From Perognathus longimembris pacificus (taxonomy: Eukaryota; Chordata; Mammalia; Rodentia; Heteromyidae), in assembly GCF_023159225.1 (NCBI RefSeq), contig NC_063161.1:74748267-74812266 (forward strand): DNA of 64,000 nt. Reading direction: 5' to 3'. Below the pieces are notes generated by a model, which saw nothing but the letters and a program-made list of their open reading frames with translations, did no database searches and had not been told where the DNA came from. Each line of letters begins with the position of its first letter. The stretch's first letter is position 1. A program made the translations under genes and the position numbers. Below are positions 1-10,460 of this stretch, piece after piece.

Positions 1-1440
1 ACCCTAAGCTCAGCAGAGCCTCTTGTCAGAGATCCGGGGTACAGCAAGAGCTGCCTCCCCCCTTTAATCTAGACTGAGGCCAAGGTTTTGCCCTCATTCC
101 CCAGTTGGCTCAAGCCTGGTGTTGGTGCCCTGCTCCGGACCATCCATCCATCTCCAAGGGAGTTTCCAAGACATCGGACTCCAGACTGCCTTCTGCCTGG
201 AGGGCCTCGGGCACTGGGGGGCAGGGCGGGGACAAGGGCCATTCAACCTTGGACAGCCAGCTCCCCCTGGGGACTCCTGTAGTTTCCTCTGGGGCCTCCT
301 ATAGCCCCTGTGTGGACCCAGTGGAGGGAAGACTGGCCCCTGGCACCTGCCCTCAGCAGGTGTGGCAAGCCGGCCTCGAGTGGGTGGTGGTTCCCATGTT
401 AAGGTTAATATTTTATTGCCTCCAGATGGTCAGTGTTCAGCGGTGATGCCACGGTTTTCACGATCATGTCACAGATCTCATTAAAAAGACAAACCGTGCT
501 CCGCTTCTACCACACTACAGCCAATAAAAAATCAGGAGTTTAAAAAATTACCTTAAGGAGGAAATGGGAAATGATTACATTTGTGCAGAGGTGCGCATCA
601 CGTTGTGTGGGGACACTGGAAGGCTGGTCCCCAGGATCTGGGGTGTCTGTCTGTTTATCCATCCATCCCGTTTGCTGGCCACACACAACTGTTTGGGTGT
701 TCTTGTTTTCATGTAGCTTGGTTCTAGAACAAGAGTGATTCCTGGCCAGCATGGGTCTGGGCCTGTGTGGACTTAATCCCACCCCTGCTCTGCACTCTCC
801 CGGGACCACCCTGGGGGCCTCGACGTCCAGAGTGAGTCCCACAGGTCCCACATGGAGATGAGATTCGGATGCCGGTTTGGTTAGGGCAGGGAGGCTGTCC
901 CTTAGGTCTGGGCTCTGTTGTTTGGCTCAGGCGGTAAGTAGGCAAGAGCCGGGCAGGGAGGGAGGAATGGCAGAGGCCAGGCTGGTACCCTACAAGTTAC
1001 TTGTGACCAGGACAGGCACTTCCTTTCTAGGACCTCCTGGGGCTGAACAGGAAGAAGGCTCGTCGGGGTCCCAGGAGGCTCACCCATCACCAAGGCCCAG
1101 CAGAGCTTCATGGCCAAGCCCTGCCTGGAAAATCCTTGGCTTCCCTCTCAGCTTCTCTTTTTCTTCCTGGGCCCACTCAGAAGTCAGATTTAAAATAGTA
1201 GGAAGAAGTTTCTAGAATATTCCACTTCCTCCCAGGAGCAAAGCACAGGGCAGGCAGGGGCCAGGAAAAACTGGGGTGGTCCTGAGCCTCCTGAGAAGGG
1301 AGGATGCTGGAGGCAGGGTAACCAGGGGAGGGAGCAAGTCTCTCCTGGCTGAGCATGATGTGAGTGGTTACTGGTGCTCAGATGTAGGAAGAATTGCTGT
1401 GATTCTGCAAAATAAAGAACCCACTAAAATGAATTAGGAC
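1..1440. other. Upstream flank, no gene recognised
   Basis: This is mixed-composition sequence 5' of the GALNT17 promoter. Short open frames occur on both strands but have no recognisable domain and no consistent splice context. An AATAAA-containing stretch lies near 522-530, with no nearby coding sequence to link it to. I see no tRNA, retroviral or SINE unit here that I can delimit. Confidence 0.5.
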
Positions 1441-1540
1441 TGAGTAACCAGATGCCTGTGGCTCATGCCTGTAATCCAGGAAGCAATGAGAGAGAGGAAG
1501 GGACTGGTACTCAATATCCTCCTCAAGAACATGCATATAA

Positions 1541-1776
1541 GCTGATGGGCACTGGTGCTCACACCTGTAATCTCAGTTACTCAGGAGGCTGAGATCTGAG
1601 GGCCACAGTTCCAACCTAGTGTGGGCAGGTACATCTGTGAGACTGTGATCTCCAGTTAACCAAAATGCCAGGCTGGAGGTGTGGTTTGAGTGGTAGAGTG
1701 CCAGCCTTGAGTGCAAAAGCCAAGTGTGAACATGAGGCTCTGAGTTCAAACCCCAGTAGCAACACACACGGATCCT
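1541..1776 (+). repeat. SINE, B1-like plus ID-like dimer
   Basis: It starts with a B1-type block (TGCTCACACCTGTAATCTC, then ACTCAGGAGGCTGAGATCTG) and continues into an ID-type block (GTGGTAGAGTGCCAGCCTTGA). It ends near a GTTCAAACCCCAGTAG B-box-like tail. A truncated B1-type head of the same kind lies just upstream at about 1450-1480. Confidence 0.75.
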
Positions 1777-2859
1777 CACCCGGTGGTCTAAGTTCCTCCC
1801 ACCAGGCCCCACCCTCTAAAGTCCGCACCACTTCCTGTCTGAAATGTGCCCTTACTACATTCCTTTAATCCTGGGAGTGTTAGACCCCAATAACATTGGC
1901 TAAAAGTCAGCAGGAGAAAAAAAAACTCAGCAGGAGAGCACAAATCTAAACAGAAGCTAATAAATCCAACCAGACACCTGTGCCAGAGTCTTTGAGAGGG
2001 GTGAGGGATTGCCCCCATGTAACCAGTCAGAAATGATCGCAGGAGGGTGAGTCAGAGACTTGGGATTTTTTGGGAAGAGGTGCTTGTTCCTTCTGAGCAT
2101 CACTCCTGCATCGTCCTGCAGTTCTTCGGGCATCTCTGTGGTCCGGCCCATGAGGACGGGCAGCAGGGAGGATGGGGCTCAGCTGTTCTGCGGCTGCGAG
2201 AAATTACATTTATTGTACAGAGTGAAACCTTGAGATAGGAGTGATGGAGGGTCAAATGTTCAAATCAGAGTTGAGTGGATGTGGGGTATTTATTGACTAG
2301 CACTGACACGTTGGCGGTGTGAGCTTGGGGCACACTTTCAAGTCCAGAGGCCCAGGACAGAGGTTTTGAGGCTGGCTTTGTGGATGCCCATAAAGAAATT
2401 CTCCTTCATGCCCTGTGCCTGGCCTACGAGGGGGTCGGTCTCTACTGCCATCAGATTCAAATAGCTTCTTTATTTCTTTTATTGGAGTCAGAGTCTGTAT
2501 ATATATACGATGGTGCATGTAAACTCCGCTGGGCATTTGCAGAGGAGAGAGACAAAGTGCAAGAAAACGTCTTGGGCTAACTGAGCAGCTTCCAGGCACC
2601 CTCGTAGGTGGCTTTTTTCCCTTTCCAATCTCTCAGCCCCTCCTGTGTCTGACACTGCTAAGGATGGCGCCCTGGTCGCCTACCTCAACCTCATCCCCCC
2701 CCCCCCCCACAGCTGCCTCCAAGGTCTCCAAAAATAGAGGTTTGCAGTCGCTTCTGATGATGGCTTAAGTACCAGGGTTCTGAAAATGGTACCCCAAAGA
2801 ATGGCATTTTGGAGAACCTTGAACTGAAAGAGATGGGAAAGCTTCCGAAACAGCCACAC

Positions 2860-3030
2860 TGGGAGGTTGAGGTCCCGGTGATGATCACGATTCAAAGTCA
2901 GCCTGGGCAGAATGTCTGAGCAGCTCCATCTCCAAAATAACCAGCAAAAAGCGGGACTGGAAGGCAGGTATTACTCAAGTGGAAGAGGGCCGGCTGCGCA
3001 AGCAGGTTCAAACCCCACATCACCAAAAAA
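2860..3030 (+). repeat. Diverged SINE, B1/ID type
   Basis: A diverged copy with B1-like GGGAGGTTGAGG and CAGCCTGGGCAG blocks, followed by ACTCAAGTGGAAGAG and GGTTCAAACCCCA. It lies just upstream of the CpG island. Confidence 0.6.
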
Positions 3031-3180
3031 CTTGTTCTATATTTTTCATGTACCGTATGTTAAAAAAAAAAAAGCCACAAAAAAACCCCAGTACTTAAGA
3101 GAAGGGGCTAGAGGGAGGGGGCCGTGAGCAAGGGCACGAGGAGCACGGAGAAAGGAAAGAAGGGAGTTGAGGGGACCCGA

Positions 3181-3360
3181 GTCCAGACAACTCCCCCACC
3201 CCCCGCGTGGGAGGGCGGACCCACCGCGCACGCGCACTACGAGAAGATGAGGAACAGCACGTTTATTATGGAAGACGAGGAACGAGCACATTGACGACAG
3301 CACGACACGAATACACACGTTTATAAATAAGCACATGTATCACAGAAGACGAGGCCTCCA
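3181..3360 (+). promoter_or_regulatory. CpG-rich upstream shoulder with a TATA-like element
   Basis: The sequence becomes CpG-rich around 3190-3240. A TATAAATAA stretch occurs at 3322-3330, about 1.1 kb upstream of the GALNT17 start codon. Short repeated GAAGACGAGG-type words flank it. Whether any transcript starts here cannot be told from sequence. GALNT17 more probably uses dispersed initiation inside the island just downstream. Confidence 0.3.
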
Positions 3361-4128
3361 CCGTCCCGTGGCCGCGCCCCGCGCCCGCCCGCCGTGCGGG
3401 GGGAGGCGGCCCCGCGGCTCCAGGCCGGGTTTTGCCTCCAGCCGCTCCGGCCACGCAGCGCGGAGCGGGCGAGCGCGCGCCGGGCCGTCAGCTACGCGGG
3501 CCAGGGTGGCGCCCACCCGCCCGCTCGGGGACGGCTGAGAGCCGCGGGGACCCCGGACCGCGGCGCCCGGCAGCTCCGGGCGGGTGGCAGCCCAGCGGCG
3601 CAGGAGCCCGGGTCCCTCTTCGCCCCGCCCACCTCCCGGCCCCACCCATCGCCCACCACGCGACCCCGCCCACACCACAGCCCCGCCCCCGCCCCTTCAT
3701 CGCCCCTCCTCCCGCTCTGCGCCCCTCCCCTCCGCGCCCCTCCCCACCCCTTCTCGCCCCATCCTCCCTCTTCTCCCTCCCTCCACCCCCTCCCCGCCAC
3801 CTGCGCGTCCGCTCGCGGCGCCCGGAGCCGCCGAGGCTGGCGGTGCCGCAGCGCCGGCGTCACCGCGCTGGGCCCGGTTTGGACGCCCCCGCCCCCCACC
3901 TCCCTCCCTCCCTCCCTCTCCTCCCCGCCCGCGGTGACTCCGGAGGCCCCGCCCCTCCTTCCGGCTCTGAGGCGGCCGCCCGGTGCTCGTGGCGCGGGTT
4001 CGGGACTCTGGGCGCGCAGCGGGTGTGGAGAGCCGTGCGCCCGGCCCCGCCGCCCCCCGCGGGCCGCGCCCCACCCCGAGTCCGGACCCGAGCGAGACCG
4101 CGGGCGGCCCCGGCCTGGGCTCCGCGCC

Positions 4129-4188
4129 ATGGAGCAGGCGGACTGGCGGAACAAAGGCGCTCGCCCCGGGGAGCGCGTCCGCGGCTGA
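4129..4188 (+). CDS. Upstream ORF in the GALNT17 5' leader, 19 codons
   Basis: An ATG at 4129 opens a 19-codon frame that ends in TGA at 4186-4188, 242 bases before the GALNT17 start codon. Its context is strong, with G at -3 and G at +4. The main ATG has T at -3. It is the only ATG I find between about 3340 and 4431. If the mRNA starts upstream of 4129, scanning ribosomes would meet this ORF first, so it could damp translation of the main frame. The peptide resembles nothing I know, and regulation is the likelier role. Its use in vivo depends on the unknown transcription start. Confidence 0.45.
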   Translation: MEQADWRNKGARPGERVRG

Positions 4189-4430
4189 GTCGCCGGCTGC
4201 GCCCCCGCGACGGCCGCCCGCGGCTCCGGACGCGGCCCTGCGCCCCGTGCCGGGCGGCGGAGGATCCGGCCCAGCCTCGCCGCGAGCCGAGGCTCCCGGG
4301 AGCTCTGACTCCGCGGACCCGCAGCCGCCTCGGGTGCCCCGGACTCCCGGGCCCCGGCCCGCAGCCGCCGCCCGGCGCGACAGCGTCTCGGAGCCCGGGC
4401 GGGCGCGGTGCGGCGGCGCCGGGCTGTTTG

Positions 4431-4665
4431 ATGGCTTCGCTGAGGCGGGTGAAGGTGCTGCTGGTGCTGAACCTGGCGGCCGTGGCCGGCTTCGTGCTGT
4501 TCCTGGCCCGGTGCCGGCCCATCTCCGTGCGCGGCGGGGACGCCTTCCACGAGCTCCGGCCGCGCGCCGAGGCCGCCAACCTCAGCGCGCCCGCCCGCCC
4601 CGTCCAGGACGCTGTGCTGCGGCGCCTGTCGCTGCTCGAGGACATCGTCTACCGGCAGCTCAACG
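4431..4665 (+). CDS. GALNT17: GALNT17 coding exon 1 (N-terminus, signal anchor, stem)
   Basis: It encodes the first 78 residues plus one base of the polypeptide GalNAc-transferase-like protein 17, a type II Golgi membrane glycosyltransferase of the mucin-type O-glycosylation family. The protein begins MASLRRVKVLL. A short basic tail (Arg5, Arg6, Lys8) precedes a hydrophobic signal anchor at about residues 9-26. A stem follows, with an N-glycosylation sequon (Asn-Leu-Ser) at residue 50. I recognise GALNT17 from the tail/anchor and from the VLRRLSLLEDIVYRQLN block at the exon end. The first ATG of this frame is used; the frame is open further upstream only because the DNA is GC-rich. The exon ends after the first base of a Gly codon, with a GTGAGG donor at 4666 (phase 1 intron). 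In related GALNT9-type members catalytic activity is weak or uncertain, so the biochemical activity is not settled by sequence. Confidence 0.95.
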
Positions 4666-5130
4666 GTGAGGGCGCGGGGGACCCAGGACTGCGCGGGGAC
4701 CGGGGAGGGACGCGAGGGAACATGGGGTACCCAGGACTGCGCAGGGCGCGGGCAGGGCGCGCGGAGGTGGCACGGGTTCCCCACAACAGCGTGGGGACAG
4801 CGCGGGGACTGGGGAGGACGCGGGGCACGGGGATCCGGGACGGCTGGGCGCTCTCCCGCGTGCGTGTCCGGGCTCCCGGGTCTCGGCCCCCCTCCGCCGG
4901 CCGGGCTCTCGGAAGTTCCTCCCGCGTCTCTTCAGGTCCGAAGCTTCAAGTTGGCGGGGACTGCGCCGGGCAGGACGCCGCCCCGATGGGGTTCGAGCGC
5001 GCGCGAGGCCGGACGACGCCCGCAGCCCGCTGGTGCGGAGCGGCGGGGTCGGGCCGGGGTTGGGGTTCGTTCCTAGGTGGCTGCGGGCCGGGGGTCCAGG
5101 CCCGGCGGGTGGACGCGGACCGTACGCAGA

Positions 5131-5469
5131 CCCTGGCAGACGGCGTTGTGGCATTCAGTTAGTGACAGTAGCGGTGCCTGGTGAAGCCGTCCTGACTGAA
5201 TGTAGTTTGTGGATGGTGGGGAGGCTGGGAGGCCGTGGGTGTCGGCTGGTTGCAGCGGTCCTCTGTGCCGCGCTTGTCCCACAGGTCCCGAGAGGAGGGC
5301 GAGGCATTGCACAGGGATGGCGCGGGTTCCCTTGACTTTACCCCGGCCATGAGGGGCGTTGCGGGCACGGAACCACGACCTCCGTCCCGGGATTTGCGCT
5401 CACGCGGTGGCTCCAGGGAGGCGTAAAGGCAAAAAGTACTGTGTGATGGAAATCTCGGGTTTGTTTGTT
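5131..5469. other. Intronic sequence after the CpG island
   Basis: GC content falls away from the island. No gene, RNA or repeat unit could be delimited here. Confidence 0.4.
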
Positions 5470-5556
5470 TTCGTGGGTACTTGGGGTTTGAACTCGGGGG
5501 CCTTGTGCTTGCCAGGCAGGCACTGTAACTGGGGAGAATTTCTCTCCAGCCCTGTT
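5470..5556 (-). repeat. ID-like SINE monomer, antisense
   Basis: A GGTTTGAACTCGGGGGCCTTGTG block followed by GCCAGGCAGGCACTGTAAC and TCTCCAGCCC is the reverse complement of a tRNA-derived ID unit. Confidence 0.6.
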
Positions 5557-5757
5557 TTCTGGGCCTCACTTTCTGCTCAGGCACAGGCCTGGGCACCTGG
5601 TGGGGGATAGATAGCCACGTGTGGGAAGGTAGTGTGGGGGGAAGATGCTCCTTAGGCAGAGGCCAAGGCCTGGCTCTGGTTGGCCGCGGTGGCTGAGGCA
5701 TCCTTGCTTGCAGCCCCTGGGGCAGGCCGGCATATGGAGAGCATTGGGTTTGCTGGG

Positions 5758-5859
5758 CAGGCATCTGTTGTCTTCCTGGGCACCCAGGTGTGGAGTGCCT
5801 GGAAGCCAGGCAGGCATCTGTTGTCTTCCTGGGCACCCAGGTGTGGAGTGCCTGGAAGC
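5758..5859. repeat. Identical 49-bp tandem duplication
   Basis: A 49-bp block beginning CAGGCATCTGTTGTCTTCC occurs at 5758-5806 and again at 5811-5859, with period 53. By eye the two copies are identical, so the duplication is young or homogenised. A C-rich run follows. Confidence 0.85.
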
Positions 5860-6045
5860 TCCCCCCCCCACCCCCCAGGGAGATGGGACCTGGTCTTGAG
5901 AACCTCTCCCTCTCTACCCATATCTCAGCTGTGTGTCATGTCAAGGAAGTTTTCTGGAGAGCTTTGTGCTCCAGGGCAAGCACTGTCATGGAGTGTGCAG
6001 AGTGGAGCTGGCGTTGTGAAAGCTGCTCCAGTTTCTTATACCTGT

Positions 6046-6093
6046 CCTCTGTGTGTGTGTGTGTGTGCACATGCATGTGCATGTGTGTGAACC
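6046..6093. repeat. (GT)n microsatellite
   Basis: An interrupted GT/CATG run directly precedes the antisense SINE at 6095. Confidence 0.8.
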
Positions 6094-6094
6094 A

Positions 6095-6285
6095 AGGGCC
6101 TCAGGCCCACTCAATGCTAGCACTCCACCACTTGAGCCACAGCTCCATTTGCAGGTTCCTGCTGGCCAGTTGGAGACAGGAGCCTTTTGGGTTCGTCTGC
6201 TTGGGTTGGCTTTGCATGCCAGTTCTCAGCTCTCAGCCTCCTGAGCTGCTGGGTGGCAGGCGTGAGTCCCAGCAGTGCCCAGCTA
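6095..6285 (-). repeat. SINE, ID/B1 dimer, antisense
   Basis: The reverse ID block (CACTCCACCACTTGAGCCAC) is followed by the linker and a reverse B1 block (TCTCAGCCTCCTGAGCTGCTGG). Confidence 0.75.
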
Positions 6286-6805
6286 GGAGCAGGTTTTGCT
6301 TAGTGGCTGCCAGTAGTACAGATGCCCAGAGGGGACTCAGACTTCCTCAGAATTGACCCGTGCGCTGGTCAGGATCCCTCTGTCCTGCTGCAGTGCTGGG
6401 TTGCTGCCTTCTGCCCTTCTTCATGTGGCTGCACAGGGTCCTTGGGAGCCAGCAGAGACCCAGGGCCGAGGGCGAAGCGCAGGCATGAGCGACATTCCTT
6501 CCTATAGATTCTCTCTGGAAGCTTCTCTCTGTTATGTCCACAGTGCCTGTCCCAGCTGCCCTGGCTCCAGCCTTGTGCCCATCCTGGATCCTGGGACCCT
6601 TCCCCTTCTCCCCCCTCCTTGTGTTTTCATTAAACGTATGTGCTATGAATACACTGTAATATTCTTACTTCAGTGTAAAAGCAATGATGTTATGAGTACC
6701 TTTAATGTTCTTATTTTAGCACAAAAGCAACTCAGAACATTTGGAAACTTCTAAGAACAGTAACACAGAAGAGAGTAAAACTCTGTTAAAACGTATTTTA
6801 TAGGT

Positions 6806-7041
6806 TTAGGTGGTGCTGTGGCGTATGCCTGTAATCCTAGCTACTGAGGAGGCTGAGATCTGGGAATCTGGGTTCAAAGCCAACCCAGACAGGAAAGTCC
6901 ATGAAACTCTTATCTCCAGTTAACTACTGAAAAACTGGAAGTGGAGCTGCAACTCAAGTGGTAGAGTGCTAGCCTTGAGCACCGAAGCTCAGGGACAGCA
7001 CCCAGACCCCAAGTTCAAGCCCCAGGATTGGCACAACAGAC
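6806..7041 (+). repeat. SINE, B1-like plus ID-like dimer
   Basis: A well-preserved copy with TGCCTGTAATCCTAGCTACT, then the linker TCTTATCTCCAGTTAACTAC, then CAAGTGGTAGAGTGCTAGCC, ending at a GTTCAAGCCCCAGGATTGGC block. It serves as a good reference for the family in this window. Confidence 0.85.
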
Positions 7042-7399
7042 CAGAGATAGACTTTGTTGTTGTACCCAGTGTGTGCATGGCTTGTGGTTTCCCATCACGT
7101 TGTAAAAAAAATTCTACCTCATGTTGTCTTTTAGTGGTCATACAAAGGGGTTTCCTACCACTGTTTCAGAAAGCTGCTTTGCTTCTCTCATCTTACAGAG
7201 GAAAAGGATGGGAAACAGGTGGGGTGTGACTCTGTCCTCTGGCGGGAACCTCGTGGAAGAGCAGTCCAGTGTGGGGAAGGGCAGGCGAGTGCCCACAGGG
7301 GAGCCAACCACTACAGACAGTGCCTGAAGGGAGCCAGGGCTGTGTCCTTTGTCACATGATGTGTGGGGACTTTGTAAAAAGGGCTTAGTGATGGTCAAA

Positions 7400-7490
7400 A
7401 AAAGATGAGTGTGGCTCAAGTGGTGGAGCACCTGCCTGGCAAGTGCAGGGCCCCTGCTGCCAAGAATAAGCCAACAAATCCAGCACCCAG
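7400..7490 (+). repeat. ID-like SINE monomer
   Basis: A GTGTGGCTCAAGTGGTGGAGC A-box region and CCTGCCTGGCAAGTGCAGGGC give a short tRNA-derived unit with an A-rich end. Confidence 0.6.
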
Positions 7491-8119
7491 CTGTGAAAGG
7501 ACTTGCAGTACAAATGGCCCAGTGGGTGTGTGGAGGGGTGTGTGCTCTGGGTGGGCTGGAAGGAGAGCACTAGGGACCATGCCCGCACAGGCACCGGTGT
7601 TGGGCCGCCTGGATAGATCCTTCCTCAGAAGCCACCCACATGTAGGGCCTTTCTGTACTGGAAAGTCGGGCTGGGGGCTGGGAGGGCTCAGGGCAGAGGC
7701 CAGGAGTGGGAGGCCGCCCCCACTGTGCCCCAGTCAGCGCTCTGGGTTTTCCAGGCTCCTTTCCTAGCAAAATAGAAGCAAAGCCTTTTAATTAACTTAA
7801 TATCAGTTCCACTTGTCTCACACAATGGTAGCTGGATTTAGAGCTCAGGAAGCGTAATTGGGAAGGTTAGAACTTGCAGGTTTATAGCTTAAAATGCCAG
7901 AGGGCCACCCCCCAACCTGCCCTTTGAGCTGCTGCTCTGCCCGGCTAAGGGTCTGCCCACAGCCCCTCTTTGAGTGCGCCTGCCTGGTCCCCAGTCTGGA
8001 GTCCTTAGAAGGCATAGAAACTGCAAGAGGTGAACCCAAGTGGCATTGTTTTTGCCCAGGCCCCTGTGCTGCTAAGCGCCCTGCCTGCAACCACACTCAC
8101 ACCCTGCTTTTCCATTGAG

Positions 8120-8205
8120 GTGGGGCTGGCTTCAGAACCATGATCCCTTGGATCTCTGCCTCACCCAGGTGCTGGGATTACAGTCATGAGCCATTGTACC
8201 CAGCT
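8120..8205 (-). repeat. Partial B1-like SINE, antisense
   Basis: The block GGTGCTGGGATTACAGTCAT followed by GAGCCATTGTACCCAGC is the reverse complement of a B1 head. Confidence 0.55.
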
Positions 8206-8477
8206 AGTGCTCTGCACTTTGAATCTCAATTCATCCTGACATCCCTGGACCCCATTTTAGAGTTCACAAGTGCAGGGACTTCTTGAAAGCCCCAGCACTC
8301 ATTTATAAGCTGATAGAGCTGGACTTGAAGCCCGGCCCATCCTTCCCCCTCCCCCCATTCACCGCCTTGTCCCAGGCGCCCTTGGCACTCACCAGGCTCT
8401 CAGGCTCTCGCAGCTCCAGCTCCAACTACACACCCGATTTAGCAATGTGCATAGGTCAGCAGCAGCCGCGGGTCTGA

Positions 8478-8556
8478 GGGCTGGGGCCGGGGCTGGGGCT
8501 GGGGCTGGGCTGGGGCTGGGCTGCTGGGCTGGGGCTGGGCTGGGGCTGGGCTTTGG
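8478..8556. repeat. GGGGCTG-type short tandem repeat
   Basis: Runs of GGGGCT and GGGCTG units form an interrupted array. The G-tract spacing on this strand could support G-quadruplex folding, which is inferred only. Confidence 0.85.
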
Positions 8557-9062
8557 CTGCCGGCAGGCTGTGCGCAGGGCTGGCGGCAGCTGTCTTCAGT
8601 GGATCCAGCCATATGCTGAGCTGGCGCGGAAACCTAAGTGTTTGGGTTTACAAACAACTGAATAGCTGCGGTGTCTTTAATACAGCTGTTGGGGCTGGAC
8701 TCTCCACCCCAGACTTGCTGAGGTTAGTTGAAGGATTAGCAAGAAAGAAAGGGGCGGGGGAAGGAAAGAAACGACGTTCTTTGGAGGCCTGTGCATTTTA
8801 AATCATGCCAACATTTGTGTTTGTGCCAAAGCCCCCAATTTCCTTTAGAGCAATTACTGAAATGCATTCAGAAGATGGAAATGTAGCTCGGGAAAATATT
8901 TAAGGCTCCTCTAATGATGTTAAAAACTTTGCTAATTTGCCAAAGTTGTTCTAAAATCCACTTCAGTTTTTTTTTCTTTCTGACTCCTGGTCTTCCTGCT
9001 ATTGGACTGATTCCAGGAGACTTGGAGTGAGGGGTGGCTGAAATGGCCGCAAGATGCACAAA

Positions 9063-9312
9063 CCCACCTGTGTACCATGGCTCATGCCTGTAATCCCAGC
9101 TATTCAGGAGGTCCAGATCTGAGGATTGAGGTTCAGAGCCAGCCTCGGCAGCAAACTCCTTAAGATTCTTATCTCCAATTAGCCTGCAAAAAGCTGGGAG
9201 TAGGAGCTGTGGCTCAGTGGTAGAGAGCCAGCCTTGAGTGAAAAAGCTTAGGGATAGTGCTTAGCCCCTGAGTTCAAGCCCAGGATCAGCACCAAAAAAT
9301 AAAAAATAAGAA
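9063..9312 (+). repeat. SINE, B1-like plus ID-like dimer
   Basis: B1 block TGCCTGTAATCCCAGCTATT, linker CTTATCTCCAATTAGCC, ID block GCTCAGTGGTAGAGAGCC and an AAAAAATAAAAAATAAG tail. Confidence 0.85.
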
Positions 9313-9579
9313 TAAATCTCAGGAATCGTCTCTTCAAGGAGCTAAGCTAGAGGTAGACTCTCAGGAAGGTTCTGGAATCTTCCTGAATGGCTGTGTGTAC
9401 ATACAAAGCCATCTGAGAAAATGACAGCTCAGTGGCAGTTCAGGTATGGTTTTGTTACTGGTTGCCAATTTTCCAGCCCTTGTGGAGGCCCTGGGTTCCA
9501 GCCTCCTCATGTTGCTCCCCAACCTTGCTCTAAGGAAAGGGAGACCCCAACAGGGGCCCAGGGCCAGGGGTCTGGGTAG

Positions 9580-10160
9580 AGGAGACACCAGGGTCCCTCT
9601 TCTGTGTCTCTTTGGGGCAAATCCAAGCCATCTGGTGCCTAGGCATCTGGCATCTGGTTGTCTGGCATCTGGGCGCTTGGTGTCTGGGTGTCTGGCATCT
9701 GGCTGTCTGACGTCTGGACATCTGACATCTGGGCATCTGGCGTCTGGGCGTCTGGTCATCCGGCGTCTGGGCGTCTGGGCGTCCAGAGTCTGGGCGTCTG
9801 GTGTCTGGACATCTGGTGTCTGGATGTCTGGCATCTGGCGTCTGGTCTGGCACCTGGGCATCTGGAACCTGACACCTGGTGTCTGGGCATTGGGTGTCTG
9901 GGTGTCTGGCATCTGGCCATCTGGCATCAGTTGTCTGGTGTCTGGACATCGGGCGTCTTGGCATTTGGTTGTCTGGCATCTGGTTGTCTGGGCATCTGGC
10001 ACCTGGTATCTGTTCATCACTGTCCCCTGGCCCCAAGGGAGTGCCCAGCCCCCTGTGTGGCTCTGCTCCAGGCGTGCGGGGCTTTGCCTTCCTTGGTTAT
10101 CTGGACTACCCAGGCTGGCTGGGAACGGGAGGACCACTGTCTGCGTGGTTGCCGCCATCT
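9580..10160. repeat. Interspersed repeat copy containing the 10-bp minisatellite
   Basis: The sequences flanking the minisatellite match a second locus at about 54486-54700. Shared blocks include GGGTCCCTCTT, GTCTCTTTGG, CCCCTGGCCCC/TCCCTGGTCCCC and the CTTTGCCTTCCTTGG / TTAGCTTTCCTTGG pair with TTATCTGGACT. It is therefore a dispersed repeat, possibly an LTR fragment; I do not know the family. Confidence 0.5.
9631..10018. repeat. Minisatellite, about 10-bp TCTGG unit
   Basis: About 390 bp of degenerate 10-bp units of the form (C/T)(A/G)TCTGG(C/G)(C/G)(A/T/G) (such as GCATCTGGCG and TGTCTGGGCG). Because 10 is not a multiple of 3, three units give a 10-residue period in every frame, producing long Pro/Asp/Arg-rich or Trp/Ser/Gly-rich open frames on both strands that are not genes. 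Confidence 0.95.
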
Positions 10161-10235
10161 CTGCTTAAGAGTCCACAGGAATTGGGCAGGATGTTATTTA
10201 TGCCTGTTTCTGAATCTTTCCCCACTTGCCTGTCC

Positions 10236-10460
10236 CTTATTTCCTGGGGATTGACTCCAGGGCCTCATGTCTGTTAGGCGAGTGCTTTACTGCTTGCACC
10301 ATGCCTTCTTCATTCAGGGCTTTTGCCTTGGTTGTTCCTAAGGTAAAGTCTCACTTTATGCCAGCCCAGCCTGGACTGCGATCCTCCTACTTGTGTTCTC
10401 TGCATCACTGGGGTGACATGTGTGCACCACCTCTCCCAGCCACTGGTTGAGATGGGGGTC
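10236..10460 (-). repeat. Old SINE, ID/B1 type, antisense
   Basis: A diverged reverse copy: GGGGATTGACTCCAGGGCC, AGGCGAGTGCTTTACTGC and, further on, CCCAGCCTGGACTGCGATCC with GTGTGCACCACCTC. Confidence 0.55.

Larger units (their letters stand above)
3361..5130 (+). promoter_or_regulatory. GALNT17: CpG island and core promoter of GALNT17
   Basis: Very GC-rich sequence dense in CpG surrounds the first coding exon. GC-box-like CCCCGCCC words cluster around 3620-3700 and near 3945. No convincing TATA box is near the coding start, so a TATA-less promoter with dispersed initiation is likely. The exact transcription start is not visible. The island runs through exon 1 and about 0.45 kb into intron 1, as is common for vertebrate CpG-island promoters. 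Confidence 0.8.

Noticed and set aside
2696..2709. Homopolymer C and G runs (also 17421-17461, 26692-26704, 35991-36003, 44338-44350)
   Set aside because: Ordinary mononucleotide tracts; their length may be inaccurate, and no function is inferred.
3492..4784. A 430-residue antisense frame over exon 1
   Set aside because: Mirror-image effect of GC-rich coding DNA. Arg/Pro/Gly-rich with no domain.
3432..5162. A 576-residue open frame through the CpG island, in frame with GALNT17
   Set aside because: It opens at a non-ATG codon and is long only because the DNA is GC-rich. It reads through the exon 1 donor into intron. Only 4431-4665 matches GALNT17.
9361..10158. 265-residue antisense and 240-residue sense frames
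   Set aside because: They are translations of a 10-bp tandem repeat (periodic Pro-Asp-Arg or Trp-Ser-Gly), open in several frames at once.
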